Shown here piece after piece: positions 1 through 7,120 of a stretch of DNA of 8,786 nucleotides. Numbering within the stretch: the first letter of the stretch is position 1; the number at the start of each line of letters is the position of its first letter. A program made the position numbers and the translations under genes. This DNA comes from Rhodospirillaceae bacterium. Lineage in GTDB: Bacteria; Pseudomonadota; Alphaproteobacteria; Rhodospirillales; Rhodospirillaceae. The notes beneath the pieces were generated by a model. That model was not told where the DNA came from, made no database searches, and was given only the letters and a program-made list of their open reading frames with translations. The DNA is taken from positions 1 through 8,786 of the forward strand of contig JAFGWD010000130.1 in assembly GCA_016937315.1 (NCBI GenBank). The letters run 5' to 3'.

Positions 1-194
1 GTAAGGACTTCCCGCTCTCCGGTTTTGTCGAGGTGCGCTACGACGACAGCCAGAAGCGTGTTGTCTATGAGCCTGTTAAATTGACCCAGGAATTCAGGAC
101 CTTCGACAACTTGAGCCCGTGGCAAGGTCCGGAGCTCAAGAGCGTTGCCACGGCTTTGTCTGGCGACGAGAAGGCGACGGGCGAAAAGGGTTAA
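1..194 (+). CDS. nuoC: NADH-quinone oxidoreductase subunit C (NuoC), C-terminal part
   Basis: This is the last 63 complete codons of NuoC (30 kDa-type subunit), a peripheral-arm subunit that packs against NuoD near the base of the electron-transfer arm. It has no cofactor of its own. The frame begins with a partial codon at bases 1-2, then reads KDFPLSGFVEVRYDD and later VYEPVKLTQEFRTFD, the conserved family C-terminal signature, in which RKDFPL precedes the acidic 'YDD' strand. A short variable tail follows, ending EKATGEKG and a TAA stop. The 5' end lies outside the window, so start and full length are unknown. NuoC is separate from NuoD here, 16 bases upstream of it, unlike the fused nuoCD of E. 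coli. Identification rests on this terminal motif and the gene order and is very secure. Confidence 0.95.
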   Translation, partial: KDFPLSGFVEVRYDDSQKRVVYEPVKLTQEFRTFDNLSPWQGPELKSVATALSGDEKATGEKG

Positions 195-200
195 GGGGAG
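193..200 (+). promoter_or_regulatory. Shine-Dalgarno of nuoD
   Basis: AAGGGGAG overlaps the end of the nuoC stop codon and lies 10 bases before the ATG at 211. It supports this ATG over the upstream in-frame TTG at 145, and its overlap with the nuoC stop suggests that terminating ribosomes can reinitiate on nuoD. Confidence 0.65.
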
Positions 201-210
201 CGCCGGAAGT

Positions 211-1389
211 ATGGCCGAGACACAGAACGAGACGTTTACCATCAACTTTGGACCGCAGCATCCGGCAGCGCACGGCGTTTTGCGTCTGATCCTTGATATG
301 TCCGGCGAAGTTGTCGATCGTGCCGATCCACACATTGGTTTGTTGCACCGTGGGACGGAAAAGCTGATCGAGTACAAGACCTATACCCAGGCTTTGCCCT
401 ATTTTGATCGGCTGGATTACACCTCGCCGATGAGCGAGGAGCATGGCTTCTCTCTTGCTGTGGAAAAGCTGCTGGGGATCGAAGTTCCGCCGCGTGCCCA
501 GTATATCCGTGTGATGTTTGCGGAAATTACGCGGGTTTTGAATCACATTCTGAACTTGACGTCATATGCCTTGGATGTTGGTGCGATGACGCCGATTCTC
601 TGGGGGTTCGAGGTTCGCGAAAAAGGCCTGGAAATCTATGAACGGGTCTCCGGTGCGCGTATGCATGCCGCGTATATCCGTCCGGGTGGAGTTGCCTTGG
701 ACTTGCCGACGGGACTAACGGATCGTATTGCCACGTGGTGTGACGAGGCCTCAACGTTCATCATTGATATGGAGCGTTTGCTCACCGGCAACCGGATTTT
801 CCGCCAGCGCACGGTGGATATTGGCGTAATCTCTGCCGAAGATGCTGTGGATTGGGGTTTTTCAGGGCCGTGTTTGCGTGCCTCTGGCGTGCCGTGGGAT
901 TTACGTAAGGCGCAGCCTTATGAATGCTACGCGGACTTGGATTTTGACATTCCGATTGGCAAGAACGGCGATTGCTTTGACCGCTATCTCATTCGTGTCG
1001 AGGAAATGCGCCAGTCAATCAAGCTGATCCGCCAATGTTTGCAAAAGCTCCCCAGTGGTCCGGTGAAAGTGGATGATCGCAAGATTGTGCCGCCGCCCCG
1101 TGCTGAGATGAAGCAATCGATGGAGGCCTTGATCCATCACTTCAAGCTGTTCACTGAGGGTTACCACGTTCCTGCCGGTGAAACCTATACCGCAGTGGAG
1201 GCTCCAAAAGGCGAGTTTGCGGTGTATCTGCTCTCGGATGGGTCGAATCGTCCGTATCGTTGCCATATCCGATCTCCGGGTTTTGCCCATTTACAGGCCG
1301 CTAATGTGCTCTCGAAGGGGCACATGCTGTCGGATATCACGGCAATCATCGGGTCCTTGGACATTGTTTTTGGTGAGATTGATCGATGA
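211..1389 (+). CDS. nuoD: NADH-quinone oxidoreductase subunit D (NuoD, 49 kDa-type)
   Basis: NuoD is the 392-residue subunit that forms the quinone-reduction pocket with NuoB at the foot of the peripheral arm; it descends from the large subunit of [NiFe] hydrogenases. The N-terminus carries GPQHPAAHG, with His17 and His21, and FDRLDY with Tyr70. By alignment His21 and Tyr70 correspond to Thermophilus Nqo4 His38 and Tyr87, the residues that contact the quinone headgroup. DPHIGLLHRGTEK (about 39-51) and the terminal FGEIDR are also family hallmarks. The ATG at 211 was chosen because AAGGGGAG (193-200) lies about 10 bases upstream and family members begin just before the GPQHP motif. The same frame is open back to a TTG at 145 inside nuoC, but that extension is basic and unlike the family. 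No defects are visible. Confidence 0.98.
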   Translation: MAETQNETFTINFGPQHPAAHGVLRLILDMSGEVVDRADPHIGLLHRGTEKLIEYKTYTQALPYFDRLDYTSPMSEEHGFSLAVEKLLGIEVPPRAQYIRVMFAEITRVLNHILNLTSYALDVGAMTPILWGFEVREKGLEIYERVSGARMHAAYIRPGGVALDLPTGLTDRIATWCDEASTFIIDMERLLTGNRIFRQRTVDIGVISAEDAVDWGFSGPCLRASGVPWDLRKAQPYECYADLDFDIPIGKNGDCFDRYLIRVEEMRQSIKLIRQCLQKLPSGPVKVDDRKIVPPPRAEMKQSMEALIHHFKLFTEGYHVPAGETYTAVEAPKGEFAVYLLSDGSNRPYRCHIRSPGFAHLQAANVLSKGHMLSDITAIIGSLDIVFGEIDR

Positions 1390-1402
1390 GCGATATGGAC
1401 CT

Positions 1403-1411
1403 CAGGGAGGA
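1403..1411 (+). promoter_or_regulatory. Shine-Dalgarno deciding the nuoE start
   Basis: AGGGAGG inside this stretch (1404-1410) is a near-perfect anti-16S match 11 bases before the ATG at 1422. The competing ATG at 1386, which overlaps the nuoD stop as ATGA, has only a weaker GGTGAG at 1372-1377. The protein begun at 1422 (MDQPETFAF) has a normal family N-terminus. Confidence 0.6.
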
Positions 1412-1421
1412 TATCAAAACC

Positions 1422-2102
1422 ATGGATCAGCCAGAGACCTTTGCTTTTTCTCCGGAGAATCAGGCTGAGGTCGCGGCGATTGTCGCCAAATACCCGCAAG
1501 GGCGGCAACGTTCGGCGGTGATGCCGCTCCTGGATATGGCGCAGCGCCAGTCGTCGGGATGGTTGCCACGTGCGGCCATGGATCATGTGGCGGAGCTTCT
1601 GGGAATGCCGCCTGTTCGGGTGTACGAGGTGGCAACGTTTTACACCATGTACAACCTGAAGCCGGTGGGGCGTCTGCATGTGCAGATTTGTACCAATGTT
1701 CCCTGCTGGTTGCGAGGGGCTCCAGAGATCGTGCGGGCGGCGCAGGACGTGCTTGGGGTGGCGTTTGGCCAAACCACAGAAGACGGCGCGGCGACCTTGA
1801 CGGAAGTTGAATGCTTGGGCGCGTGCGCCAATGCTCCGGTGATGCAGGTCAATGACGATCTTTATGAAGATTTGACCTATGACACAGCTAAAGCGGTGCT
1901 TGAGGCTTTGCTAAAAGGCGAAACGCCACCGATTGCCGGATCGCAAGCCGGTCGACGCGGTGCGTGTCCGTGCCATGGGGCAACAACATTGAAGGATCTT
2001 GCTGGCGACTATGTCGCACAAGACTCCGTGAAAGAATCCGCCAAGCCGAAGGCCAAGGCGAAGACGGCGAAAAGCGCCGAAGCCGGGAAGGAGACGACCT
2101 GA
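1422..2102 (+). CDS. nuoE: NADH-quinone oxidoreductase subunit E (NuoE, 24 kDa-type)
   Basis: NuoE is a thioredoxin-fold subunit of the NADH-oxidising module at the tip of the peripheral arm and carries [2Fe-2S] cluster N1a close to the FMN of NuoF. It has 226 residues from the start used. An N-terminal helical domain (about 10-80) includes WLPRAAM and YEVATFYTMY. The cluster ligands are Cys90 and Cys95 (CTNVPC) and Cys131 and Cys135 (CLGAC), the expected C-x4-C and C-x3-C pattern. After the fold (about residue 165) is an alphaproteobacterial-style extension with a Cys-Pro-Cys-His motif at 182-185 and a Lys/Ala-rich tail from about 205. The start at 1422 follows a strong Shine-Dalgarno. An ATG at 1386 would add 12 residues and overlap nuoD by four bases; I cannot exclude it. 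The stop shares one base with the nuoF ATG. Confidence 0.96.
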   Translation: MDQPETFAFSPENQAEVAAIVAKYPQGRQRSAVMPLLDMAQRQSSGWLPRAAMDHVAELLGMPPVRVYEVATFYTMYNLKPVGRLHVQICTNVPCWLRGAPEIVRAAQDVLGVAFGQTTEDGAATLTEVECLGACANAPVMQVNDDLYEDLTYDTAKAVLEALLKGETPPIAGSQAGRRGACPCHGATTLKDLAGDYVAQDSVKESAKPKAKAKTAKSAEAGKETT

Positions 2103-3391
2103 TGCTGCGCGACGAGGACCGCATTTATACCAATCTCTACGGTTTTCAGCCCTGGGCCTTGAAGGCGGCGAAAAAACGTGGCGACTGGGATGGGACCAAG
2201 GCCATCTTGGACAAGGGTCGTGATTGGATCGTCGGGGAAATGAAGGCGGCGGCCTTGCGTGGTCGTGGCGGTGCCGGGTTCTCGGCGGGCTTGAAGTGGT
2301 CCTTCATGCCGAAGGGCGAAGGGCCGTTGCCGCATTATCTGGTGGTTAATGCCGACGAAGGTGAACCCGGAACATGTAAAGACCGTGATGTTCTGCGCTT
2401 TGAGCCCCATAAGTTGGTGGAAGGCTGTCTGATTGCAGGTTTTGCGATTGGTGCACATACCGCCTACATCTATGTCCGTGGTGAGTATCACAACGAAGCC
2501 AAGGTGTTGCAGGCGGCGATTGATGAGGCCTATGACGCGGGATTGTTGGGGCCCAATGCGTGTAAATCGGGTTGGGCGATGGATGTTTACATTCATCGCG
2601 GCATGGGGGCCTACATTTGCGGTGAAGAAAGTGCCCTCATCCAAAGCCTGGAAGGCAAGAAGGGTCAACCACGGTCTAAACCACCGTTCCCGGCTGGCGT
2701 TGGCGTTTGGGGGTGTCCGACCACCGTGAATAATGTGGAGACCATTGCCGATGTCGCGACCATCTTGCGTCGTGGTGCCGCGTGGTTTGCGGGTTTGGGG
2801 CCAGATAACAACAATGGCACAAAAATCTTTTGCATTTCTGGCCATGTCGAGACGCCCTGTAACGTTGAGGAAGAACTCGGTATTTCGCTGAAGGAATTGC
2901 TGAAAAAGCATGCGGGCGGGGTGCGTGGCGGTTGGGACAACTTGCTGGCGGTGATCCCTGGAGGGGCATCAACACCGATGATCCCCAAGGATGTGTGCGA
3001 CGATGTGCGTATGGATTTCGATTCCTTACGCAATGTGCGCTCTGGCTTGGGAACTGCGGCGGTCATCGTAATGGATACCTCTACGGATTTGGTGGCGGCG
3101 ATCACACGACTGGCGCGTTTTTACATGCATGAAAGTTGTGGTCAGTGCACGCCGTGCCGCGAAGGCACAGGGTGGCTGTGGCGAACCATGGTCCGCATGG
3201 AAAAAGGCGAGGCCTCAGTCTCTGAAATCGATCAGCTTTTAGAAGTCACGCGTCAAATTGAAGGCCACACCATTTGTGCGCTGGGTGATGCGGCGGCTTG
3301 GCCGATCCAAGGGTTGTTCCGTCACTTCCGTCCGGAAGTGGAAAAACGCATCGCGGCCCGTCGGGCGGACGCGAAACACCGCGCGGCGTAG
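2102..3391 (+). CDS. nuoF: NADH-quinone oxidoreductase subunit F (NuoF, 51 kDa-type)
   Basis: NuoF is the NADH-binding flavoprotein of complex I. It transfers hydride from NADH to FMN and passes electrons to its [4Fe-4S] cluster N3. In 429 residues one sees the glycine-rich LRGRGGAGF loop (52-60) used for flavin/nucleotide binding, followed by GLKWSF, then VVNADEGEPGTCKDR, then GAYICGEESALIQSLEG, and the N3 ligands Cys346, Cys349 and Cys352 (CGQCTPC) with Cys392 (HTICALGD). Length and motif order match the family. The ATG at 2102 overlaps the last base of the nuoE stop (TGATG) and follows AAGGAG (2088-2093) by 8 bases, which argues for translational coupling. The frame is open upstream of this ATG into nuoE, but that part is unrelated to NuoF. 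No missing residues are seen. Confidence 0.98.
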   Translation: MLRDEDRIYTNLYGFQPWALKAAKKRGDWDGTKAILDKGRDWIVGEMKAAALRGRGGAGFSAGLKWSFMPKGEGPLPHYLVVNADEGEPGTCKDRDVLRFEPHKLVEGCLIAGFAIGAHTAYIYVRGEYHNEAKVLQAAIDEAYDAGLLGPNACKSGWAMDVYIHRGMGAYICGEESALIQSLEGKKGQPRSKPPFPAGVGVWGCPTTVNNVETIADVATILRRGAAWFAGLGPDNNNGTKIFCISGHVETPCNVEEELGISLKELLKKHAGGVRGGWDNLLAVIPGGASTPMIPKDVCDDVRMDFDSLRNVRSGLGTAAVIVMDTSTDLVAAITRLARFYMHESCGQCTPCREGTGWLWRTMVRMEKGEASVSEIDQLLEVTRQIEGHTICALGDAAAWPIQGLFRHFRPEVEKRIAARRADAKHRAA

Positions 3392-3401
3392 GAGGACGGT
3401 C

Positions 3402-5477
3402 ATGCCAAAACTGACCATTGATGGATTGGACGTTGACGTTCCAGCAGGGACCTCAGTCCTTCAGGCAGCAGAACAATTGGGGATAGAAATCCCGCGATTT
3501 TGCTATCATGAACGTTTGCCGGTCGCGGCGAACTGCCGCATGTGCTTGGTCGAAATTGAAAAAATGCCAAAGCCTGTGGCCAGTTGTGCAATGCCGGTGA
3601 GCGAAGGCATGGTGGTCAAAACCCAGTCTGATGTGGCCTTGCAAGCGCGTAAGGACGTCATGGAGTTATTGCTGATCAATCACCCTCTGGACTGTCCCAT
3701 TTGTGACCAGGGCGGGGAGTGTGATCTCCAGGACCAGGCGGTTGCTTACGGAAAGGGCCGTGGGCGCTATACCGACGACAAACGTACGGTGACAGAAAAA
3801 AATCTGGGGCCGCTGGTGAAAACCGCGATGACCCGGTGCATTCATTGCACGCGATGCGTCCGCTTCTTGACCGAGATTGCCGGAGTTCCGGAACTCGGCA
3901 TGATGAATCGGGGGGAGCACGCGGAAATCACCACCTATGTGGAGAAGGCTCTGACCTCGGAGCTTTCGGGTAATATCGTTGATCTGTGCCCGGTGGGGGC
4001 GTTGACCTCTAAGCCCTATGCCTTCACGGCCCGTCCGTGGGAATTGAAGAAAACCGAGTCCATTGATGTTTTGGATGCGGTGGGCTGTGCAATTCGCGTC
4101 GATACACGTGGCAATCAGGTGATGCGTGTGTTGCCACGTTTGAACGAGGATGTGAACGAAGAATGGTTGGGTGATAAAAGCCGCCATGCGTGTGATGGGT
4201 TGCTCAAGCGGCGCTTGGATACGCCTTATGTGCGCCGCAATGGCCACTTGCAAGCCGTGTCCTGGCCCGAAGCGTTTGCCGCGATCAAGGAACGTTTGAG
4301 CGATTTGCCGGGGGCGGCGATTGCCGCGATTGCCGGTGATTTGGCGGACGCGGAATCGATGTTCGCCTTGAAGCAGTTGATGTTCGCCTTGGGCTCCCCC
4401 AACTTGGATTGCCGACAGGATGGCGCGGCCTTGGATCCCAAGGTTTCCGCCTCGTACCGCTTCAATACCTCCATTGCCGGAATTGAAGAGGCCGATGCGC
4501 TGTTGATCGTTGGTTCCAATCCTCGCATTGAAGCGCCGGTTTTGAATGCGCGTATCCGTAAACGATACCTGAAGGGAGATTTCAAAATCGCCCACATCGG
4601 AACCAAGGCGGATCTAACCTATCCTGTGCAACACTTGGGCGAGGACGTAAGTGTTTTCCAAGCGATTGTCGATGGAACGCATCCGTTCTTTGAAACCCTG
4701 AAGTCTGCGGCGCGTCCGATGATTATTCTTGGCATGGGGGCTTTGTCGCGTGATGATGGCGCACGAATCTTGGGCGCGGCGCGGCATGTCTCGGAAAAGG
4801 CGGGCCTCGTTGTCGATGGGTGGAATGGTTTCAACGTGCTGCATACGGCGGCGGCACGGGTCGGCGGCATGGAATTGGGCTTTGTGCCGGGGCCCAATGG
4901 TCTGGATACACAGGGCATTCTGGCGGCAGCACGTCGTGGCGATGTTCAGGCGGTTTGGCTGCTTGGTGCCGATCAGATCGAAACCAATTCTTTGGATCGC
5001 GCTTTCGTGATCTATCAAGGCCATCATGGCGATGTCGGAGCGCAAGTTGCCGATGTGATTTTGCCGGGTGCTGCTTATACGGAAAAGTCCGGAACTTATC
5101 TCAATACCGAGGGACGGGTTCAACGCACACGTCGTGCTGTGTTTCCGCCTGGGGAGGCCCGCGAAGATTGGAAGATCATCCGTGCCGTTTCGGAAGCCCT
5201 GGATCACACACTCCCCTTTGATACCTTGGAATCTCTGCGTGCTGCGTTGGAGACTGCTATACCGAGCTTTGCGGTGCTTGATGTGGCGACACCGGGTGTA
5301 TGGGGCGATTTTGGTGAGAACGGTGCGCTGGATAGCGGACTGGGGGCTTTGGGATCCGCGATTTCCAACTATTACATGACCGATCCGATTAGCCGTGCTT
5401 CGCCGACCATGGCGCGGTGTACCTTGGAAATCGGCGACCACGTTAAGGCGGATGCGAGGACAGGGACCAATGGCTGA
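3402..5477 (+). CDS. nuoG: NADH-quinone oxidoreductase subunit G (NuoG, 75 kDa-type)
   Basis: NuoG is the large iron-sulfur subunit that relays electrons from NuoF toward NuoI. In its 691 residues an N-terminal 2Fe-2S ferredoxin domain holds Cys34, Cys45, Cys48 and Cys62 (cluster N1b). Next come His94, Cys98, Cys101 and Cys107 (N5, HPLDCPICDQGGEC) and Cys146, Cys149, Cys152 and Cys196 (N4). The remainder (about 215-691) is a molybdopterin-oxidoreductase-like domain without catalytic cofactor signatures. The extra N7 motif of E. coli and Thermus NuoG is absent; only a lone Cys229 is in that area, as expected for Alphaproteobacteria and mitochondria. The C-terminal YYMTDPISRAS motif is also mitochondrion-like. 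The ATG at 3402 follows TAGGAGGA, which includes the nuoF stop, at standard spacing. The 3' end overlaps nuoH by 8 bases. Confidence 0.98.
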   Translation: MPKLTIDGLDVDVPAGTSVLQAAEQLGIEIPRFCYHERLPVAANCRMCLVEIEKMPKPVASCAMPVSEGMVVKTQSDVALQARKDVMELLLINHPLDCPICDQGGECDLQDQAVAYGKGRGRYTDDKRTVTEKNLGPLVKTAMTRCIHCTRCVRFLTEIAGVPELGMMNRGEHAEITTYVEKALTSELSGNIVDLCPVGALTSKPYAFTARPWELKKTESIDVLDAVGCAIRVDTRGNQVMRVLPRLNEDVNEEWLGDKSRHACDGLLKRRLDTPYVRRNGHLQAVSWPEAFAAIKERLSDLPGAAIAAIAGDLADAESMFALKQLMFALGSPNLDCRQDGAALDPKVSASYRFNTSIAGIEEADALLIVGSNPRIEAPVLNARIRKRYLKGDFKIAHIGTKADLTYPVQHLGEDVSVFQAIVDGTHPFFETLKSAARPMIILGMGALSRDDGARILGAARHVSEKAGLVVDGWNGFNVLHTAAARVGGMELGFVPGPNGLDTQGILAAARRGDVQAVWLLGADQIETNSLDRAFVIYQGHHGDVGAQVADVILPGAAYTEKSGTYLNTEGRVQRTRRAVFPPGEAREDWKIIRAVSEALDHTLPFDTLESLRAALETAIPSFAVLDVATPGVWGDFGENGALDSGLGALGSAISNYYMTDPISRASPTMARCTLEIGDHVKADARTGTNG

Positions 5478-6480
5478 GTTCTGGACCGAATTTTTGTGGC
5501 CTCTGATCCTGATCCTCTTAAAGATCATGGCTTTCGTCATGCCGCTGTTGATGGCCGTTGCGTATCTCACCTATGCCGAGCGCAAGGTGATTGCGGCCAT
5601 GCACCTGCGCAAAGGCCCCAATGTCGTTGGGCCGTTTGGCTTGTTACAGCCGATGGCCGATGGCCTGAAGTTATTTATCAAGGAGACTGTGGTGCCGACC
5701 GGGGCAAATCCGGTGGTGTTCTTGCTGGCTCCGGTGGTGACATTTGTTCTAGCCTTGGTTGGTTGGGCGGTAATTCCGGTGTCCGACGGGTGGGTGATTG
5801 CCGATATCAACGTGGGGATCTTGTACCTCTTCGCAGTGTCATCGCTGGGCATCTACGGCATCATCATGGCGGGCTGGGCTTCTAACTCGAAGTACGCCTT
5901 TTTGGGCGGTTTGCGTTCCGCCGCACAGATGGTGTCTTATGAAGTCTCCATCGGTTTCATCATTGTCACTGTGCTGATTACTGCCGGGTCCTTGAACTTG
6001 TCCGATATCGTGCGGGCGCAAAGTGGGTTGTGGTTCTGCATTCCCCACTTTCCGATGTTCGTCCTGTTTATGATTTCAGCGTTGGCGGAGACCAACCGGA
6101 CACCGTTTGATCTTCCTGAAGCAGAATCCGAACTCGTTGGTGGGTACAACACGGAATATTCCGCAATGACCTTCGCCATGTTCTTCCTGGGCGAATACGC
6201 CAACATGATTTTGATGAGCAGCCTTGCCGTCATCCTGTTCCTGGGAGGGTGGTTGCCGCCGGTTGCGGTGGCGCCGTTTACCTGGGTTCCTGGGGTGATT
6301 TGGTTTGCTCTCAAAGTTTCAGCGGTTCTGTTCTTTTACTTATGGGCACGTGCGACGTTGCCGCGATATCGCTATGACCAGTTGATGCGTTTGGGGTGGA
6401 AGGTTTTTCTGCCGCTGTCTTTGGCTTGGGTGGTGTTGACGTCGGTGACGATGTACCTGTGTGGCTGGCTGCCGAATTAA
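5470..6480 (+). CDS. nuoH: NADH-quinone oxidoreductase subunit H (NuoH, ND1-type)
   Basis: NuoH is the ND1-like membrane subunit linking the peripheral and membrane arms. It forms the entry channel for ubiquinone and the first acidic-residue chain leading to the proton pumps. Its 336 residues contain about eight hydrophobic spans. Visible signatures are YAERKV (35-40), RKGPNVVGPFGLLQPMADG (47-65), SYEVS with Glu158, and AETNRTPFDLPEAESELV (206-223), which holds the glutamates (217, 219, 221) implicated in coupling. Length is typical. The ATG at 5470 lies inside the end of nuoG, overlapping it by 8 bases, with GAGGA at 5456-5460 as Shine-Dalgarno, so translation is probably coupled to nuoG. 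The frame is open further upstream inside nuoG, but that part is hydrophilic and not part of ND1 proteins. Confidence 0.98.
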   Translation: MAEFWTEFLWPLILILLKIMAFVMPLLMAVAYLTYAERKVIAAMHLRKGPNVVGPFGLLQPMADGLKLFIKETVVPTGANPVVFLLAPVVTFVLALVGWAVIPVSDGWVIADINVGILYLFAVSSLGIYGIIMAGWASNSKYAFLGGLRSAAQMVSYEVSIGFIIVTVLITAGSLNLSDIVRAQSGLWFCIPHFPMFVLFMISALAETNRTPFDLPEAESELVGGYNTEYSAMTFAMFFLGEYANMILMSSLAVILFLGGWLPPVAVAPFTWVPGVIWFALKVSAVLFFYLWARATLPRYRYDQLMRLGWKVFLPLSLAWVVLTSVTMYLCGWLPN

Positions 6481-6498
6481 GAGTGAGGAGCGAAATTC

Positions 6499-6987
6499 AT
6501 GTCGATCATCGACCGCACGCTGCGTTCGTTCCTGCTGACGGAACTGGTGTCCGGCTTTGCCTTGACCTTGAAGTACATGTTCAAGCCCAAGGTGACGATC
6601 AATTACCCTTATGAAAAGGGGCCTTTGAGCACGCGCTTTCGCGGTGAACACGCGCTGAGACGGTATCCCAATGGCGAGGAACGATGCATTGCCTGCAAGT
6701 TGTGTGAAGCTATTTGTCCGGCTCAGGCGATTACCATTGAGGCCGAACCACGCGAGGATGGCAGCCGTCGGACAACCCGCTATGACATTGATATGTCCAA
6801 GTGCATTTATTGTGGGTTTTGTCAGGAAGCGTGTCCGGTGGACGCCATTGTTGAAGGCCCGAATTTCGAATTCTCCACAGAGCGTCGCGCCGAGTTGATC
6901 TATTCCAAGCAAAAGCTGCTGGATAATGGGGAACGGTGGGAAAGCGAACTGGCGATGCGGCAGGAAGCTGAAACGCCTTATCGTTAA
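6499..6987 (+). CDS. nuoI: NADH-quinone oxidoreductase subunit I (NuoI, TYKY-type)
   Basis: NuoI is an 8Fe ferredoxin-type subunit that carries the [4Fe-4S] clusters N6a and N6b and hands electrons to N2 in NuoB. Among its 162 residues are two CxxCxxCxxxCP motifs: Cys63, 66, 69 and 73 (CIACKLCEAICP) and Cys102, 105, 108 and 112 (CIYCGFCQEACP). The amphipathic N-terminus (about 1-30) is the family's membrane-surface helix, followed by VTINYPYEKGPLSTRFRGEH, strongly like mitochondrial TYKY. The ATG at 6499 follows TGAGGAG (6484-6490) by 8 bases, 18 bases after the nuoH stop. The gene ends the tightly packed first block; the next gene, nuoJ, starts 133 bases later. No defects are visible. Confidence 0.98.
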   Translation: MSIIDRTLRSFLLTELVSGFALTLKYMFKPKVTINYPYEKGPLSTRFRGEHALRRYPNGEERCIACKLCEAICPAQAITIEAEPREDGSRRTTRYDIDMSKCIYCGFCQEACPVDAIVEGPNFEFSTERRAELIYSKQKLLDNGERWESELAMRQEAETPYR

Positions 6988-7078
6988 TTCTGAATCTTAG
7001 ATAAGAGCACTAACTATCTGGTGAAATGATGTTCTTTTGGGGGATGAGAAGCGAATTGACCAACGCAGCTACATTTGG

Positions 7079-7116
7079 GGGCCGCGTGCTTCGTCCCACC
7101 ATGTCCAGGGAGGCCC
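7079..7116 (+). promoter_or_regulatory. Possible hairpin covering the nuoJ Shine-Dalgarno
   Basis: GGGCC (7079-7083) can pair with GGCCC (7112-7116), and TCCC (7094-7097) can pair with GGGA (7108-7111), which stacks directly on the first helix with a 10-base bulge on the 5' side. Together they would bury most of the nuoJ Shine-Dalgarno AGGGAGG (7107-7113). The pairings are read directly from the sequence. Whether the structure forms, given the bulge and loop, is inference, since no folding energy was computed. Confidence 0.3.
7107..7113 (+). promoter_or_regulatory. Shine-Dalgarno deciding the nuoJ start
   Basis: AGGGAGG sits 7 bases before the ATG at 7121 and is among the best matches in the window. 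It fixes the nuoJ start there instead of at the in-frame TTG at 7037, which would add 28 hydrophilic residues not expected before the first membrane helix. Confidence 0.75.
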
Positions 7117-7120
7117 GGCG

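Larger units (their letters stand above)
6988..7120 (+). other. 133-base gap between nuoI and nuoJ
   Basis: This is the only sizeable non-coding stretch among otherwise tightly packed genes. It contains a 32-codon open frame (7026-7124), a possible hairpin covering the nuoJ Shine-Dalgarno (7079-7116), an 8-base direct repeat TTTGGGGG (7036-7043 and 7074-7081) and a weak AGATA/TATCT inverted repeat (6999-7003 and 7015-7019). TTGACC at 7056-7061 resembles a -35 box, but no acceptable -10 box follows at normal spacing, so an internal promoter is not supported. No run of T follows a stem, so I see no intrinsic terminator. Confidence 0.6.

Noticed and set aside
2009..2911. 300-codon open frame on the minus strand opposite nuoE and nuoF
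   Set aside because: It spans the junction of two well-conserved sense genes and encodes no recognisable protein.
4083..4092. Cys229 of NuoG as part of an N7 cluster
   Set aside because: The N7 site needs four cysteines in a CxxCxxxC plus distal Cys pattern; only a single cysteine is present in this area.
3666..4595. 309-codon open frame on the minus strand opposite nuoG
   Set aside because: Same reasons: it lies wholly within nuoG, has low-information composition and shows no domain signature.
4614..5570. 318-codon open frame on the minus strand opposite nuoG and nuoH
   Set aside because: It is antisense to a fully conserved nuoG, its translation is rich in Arg, His, Gln and Thr with no recognisable motif, and no ribosome site or separate promoter is evident. 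It is a codon-bias shadow.
6998..7020. Possible terminator after nuoI
   Set aside because: Only a 5-bp AT-rich stem (AGATA/TATCT) with an 11-base loop and no T run, so it is unlikely to stop transcription.
7036..7081. Direct repeat TTTGGGGG in the nuoI-nuoJ gap
   Set aside because: Two 8-base copies 38 bases apart in different contexts; short enough to be chance, with no further repeat structure.
7056..7084. Possible internal promoter with TTGACC before nuoJ
   Set aside because: The TTGACC box is good, but at 16-18 bases downstream the sequence is G-rich and does not resemble a -10 box.
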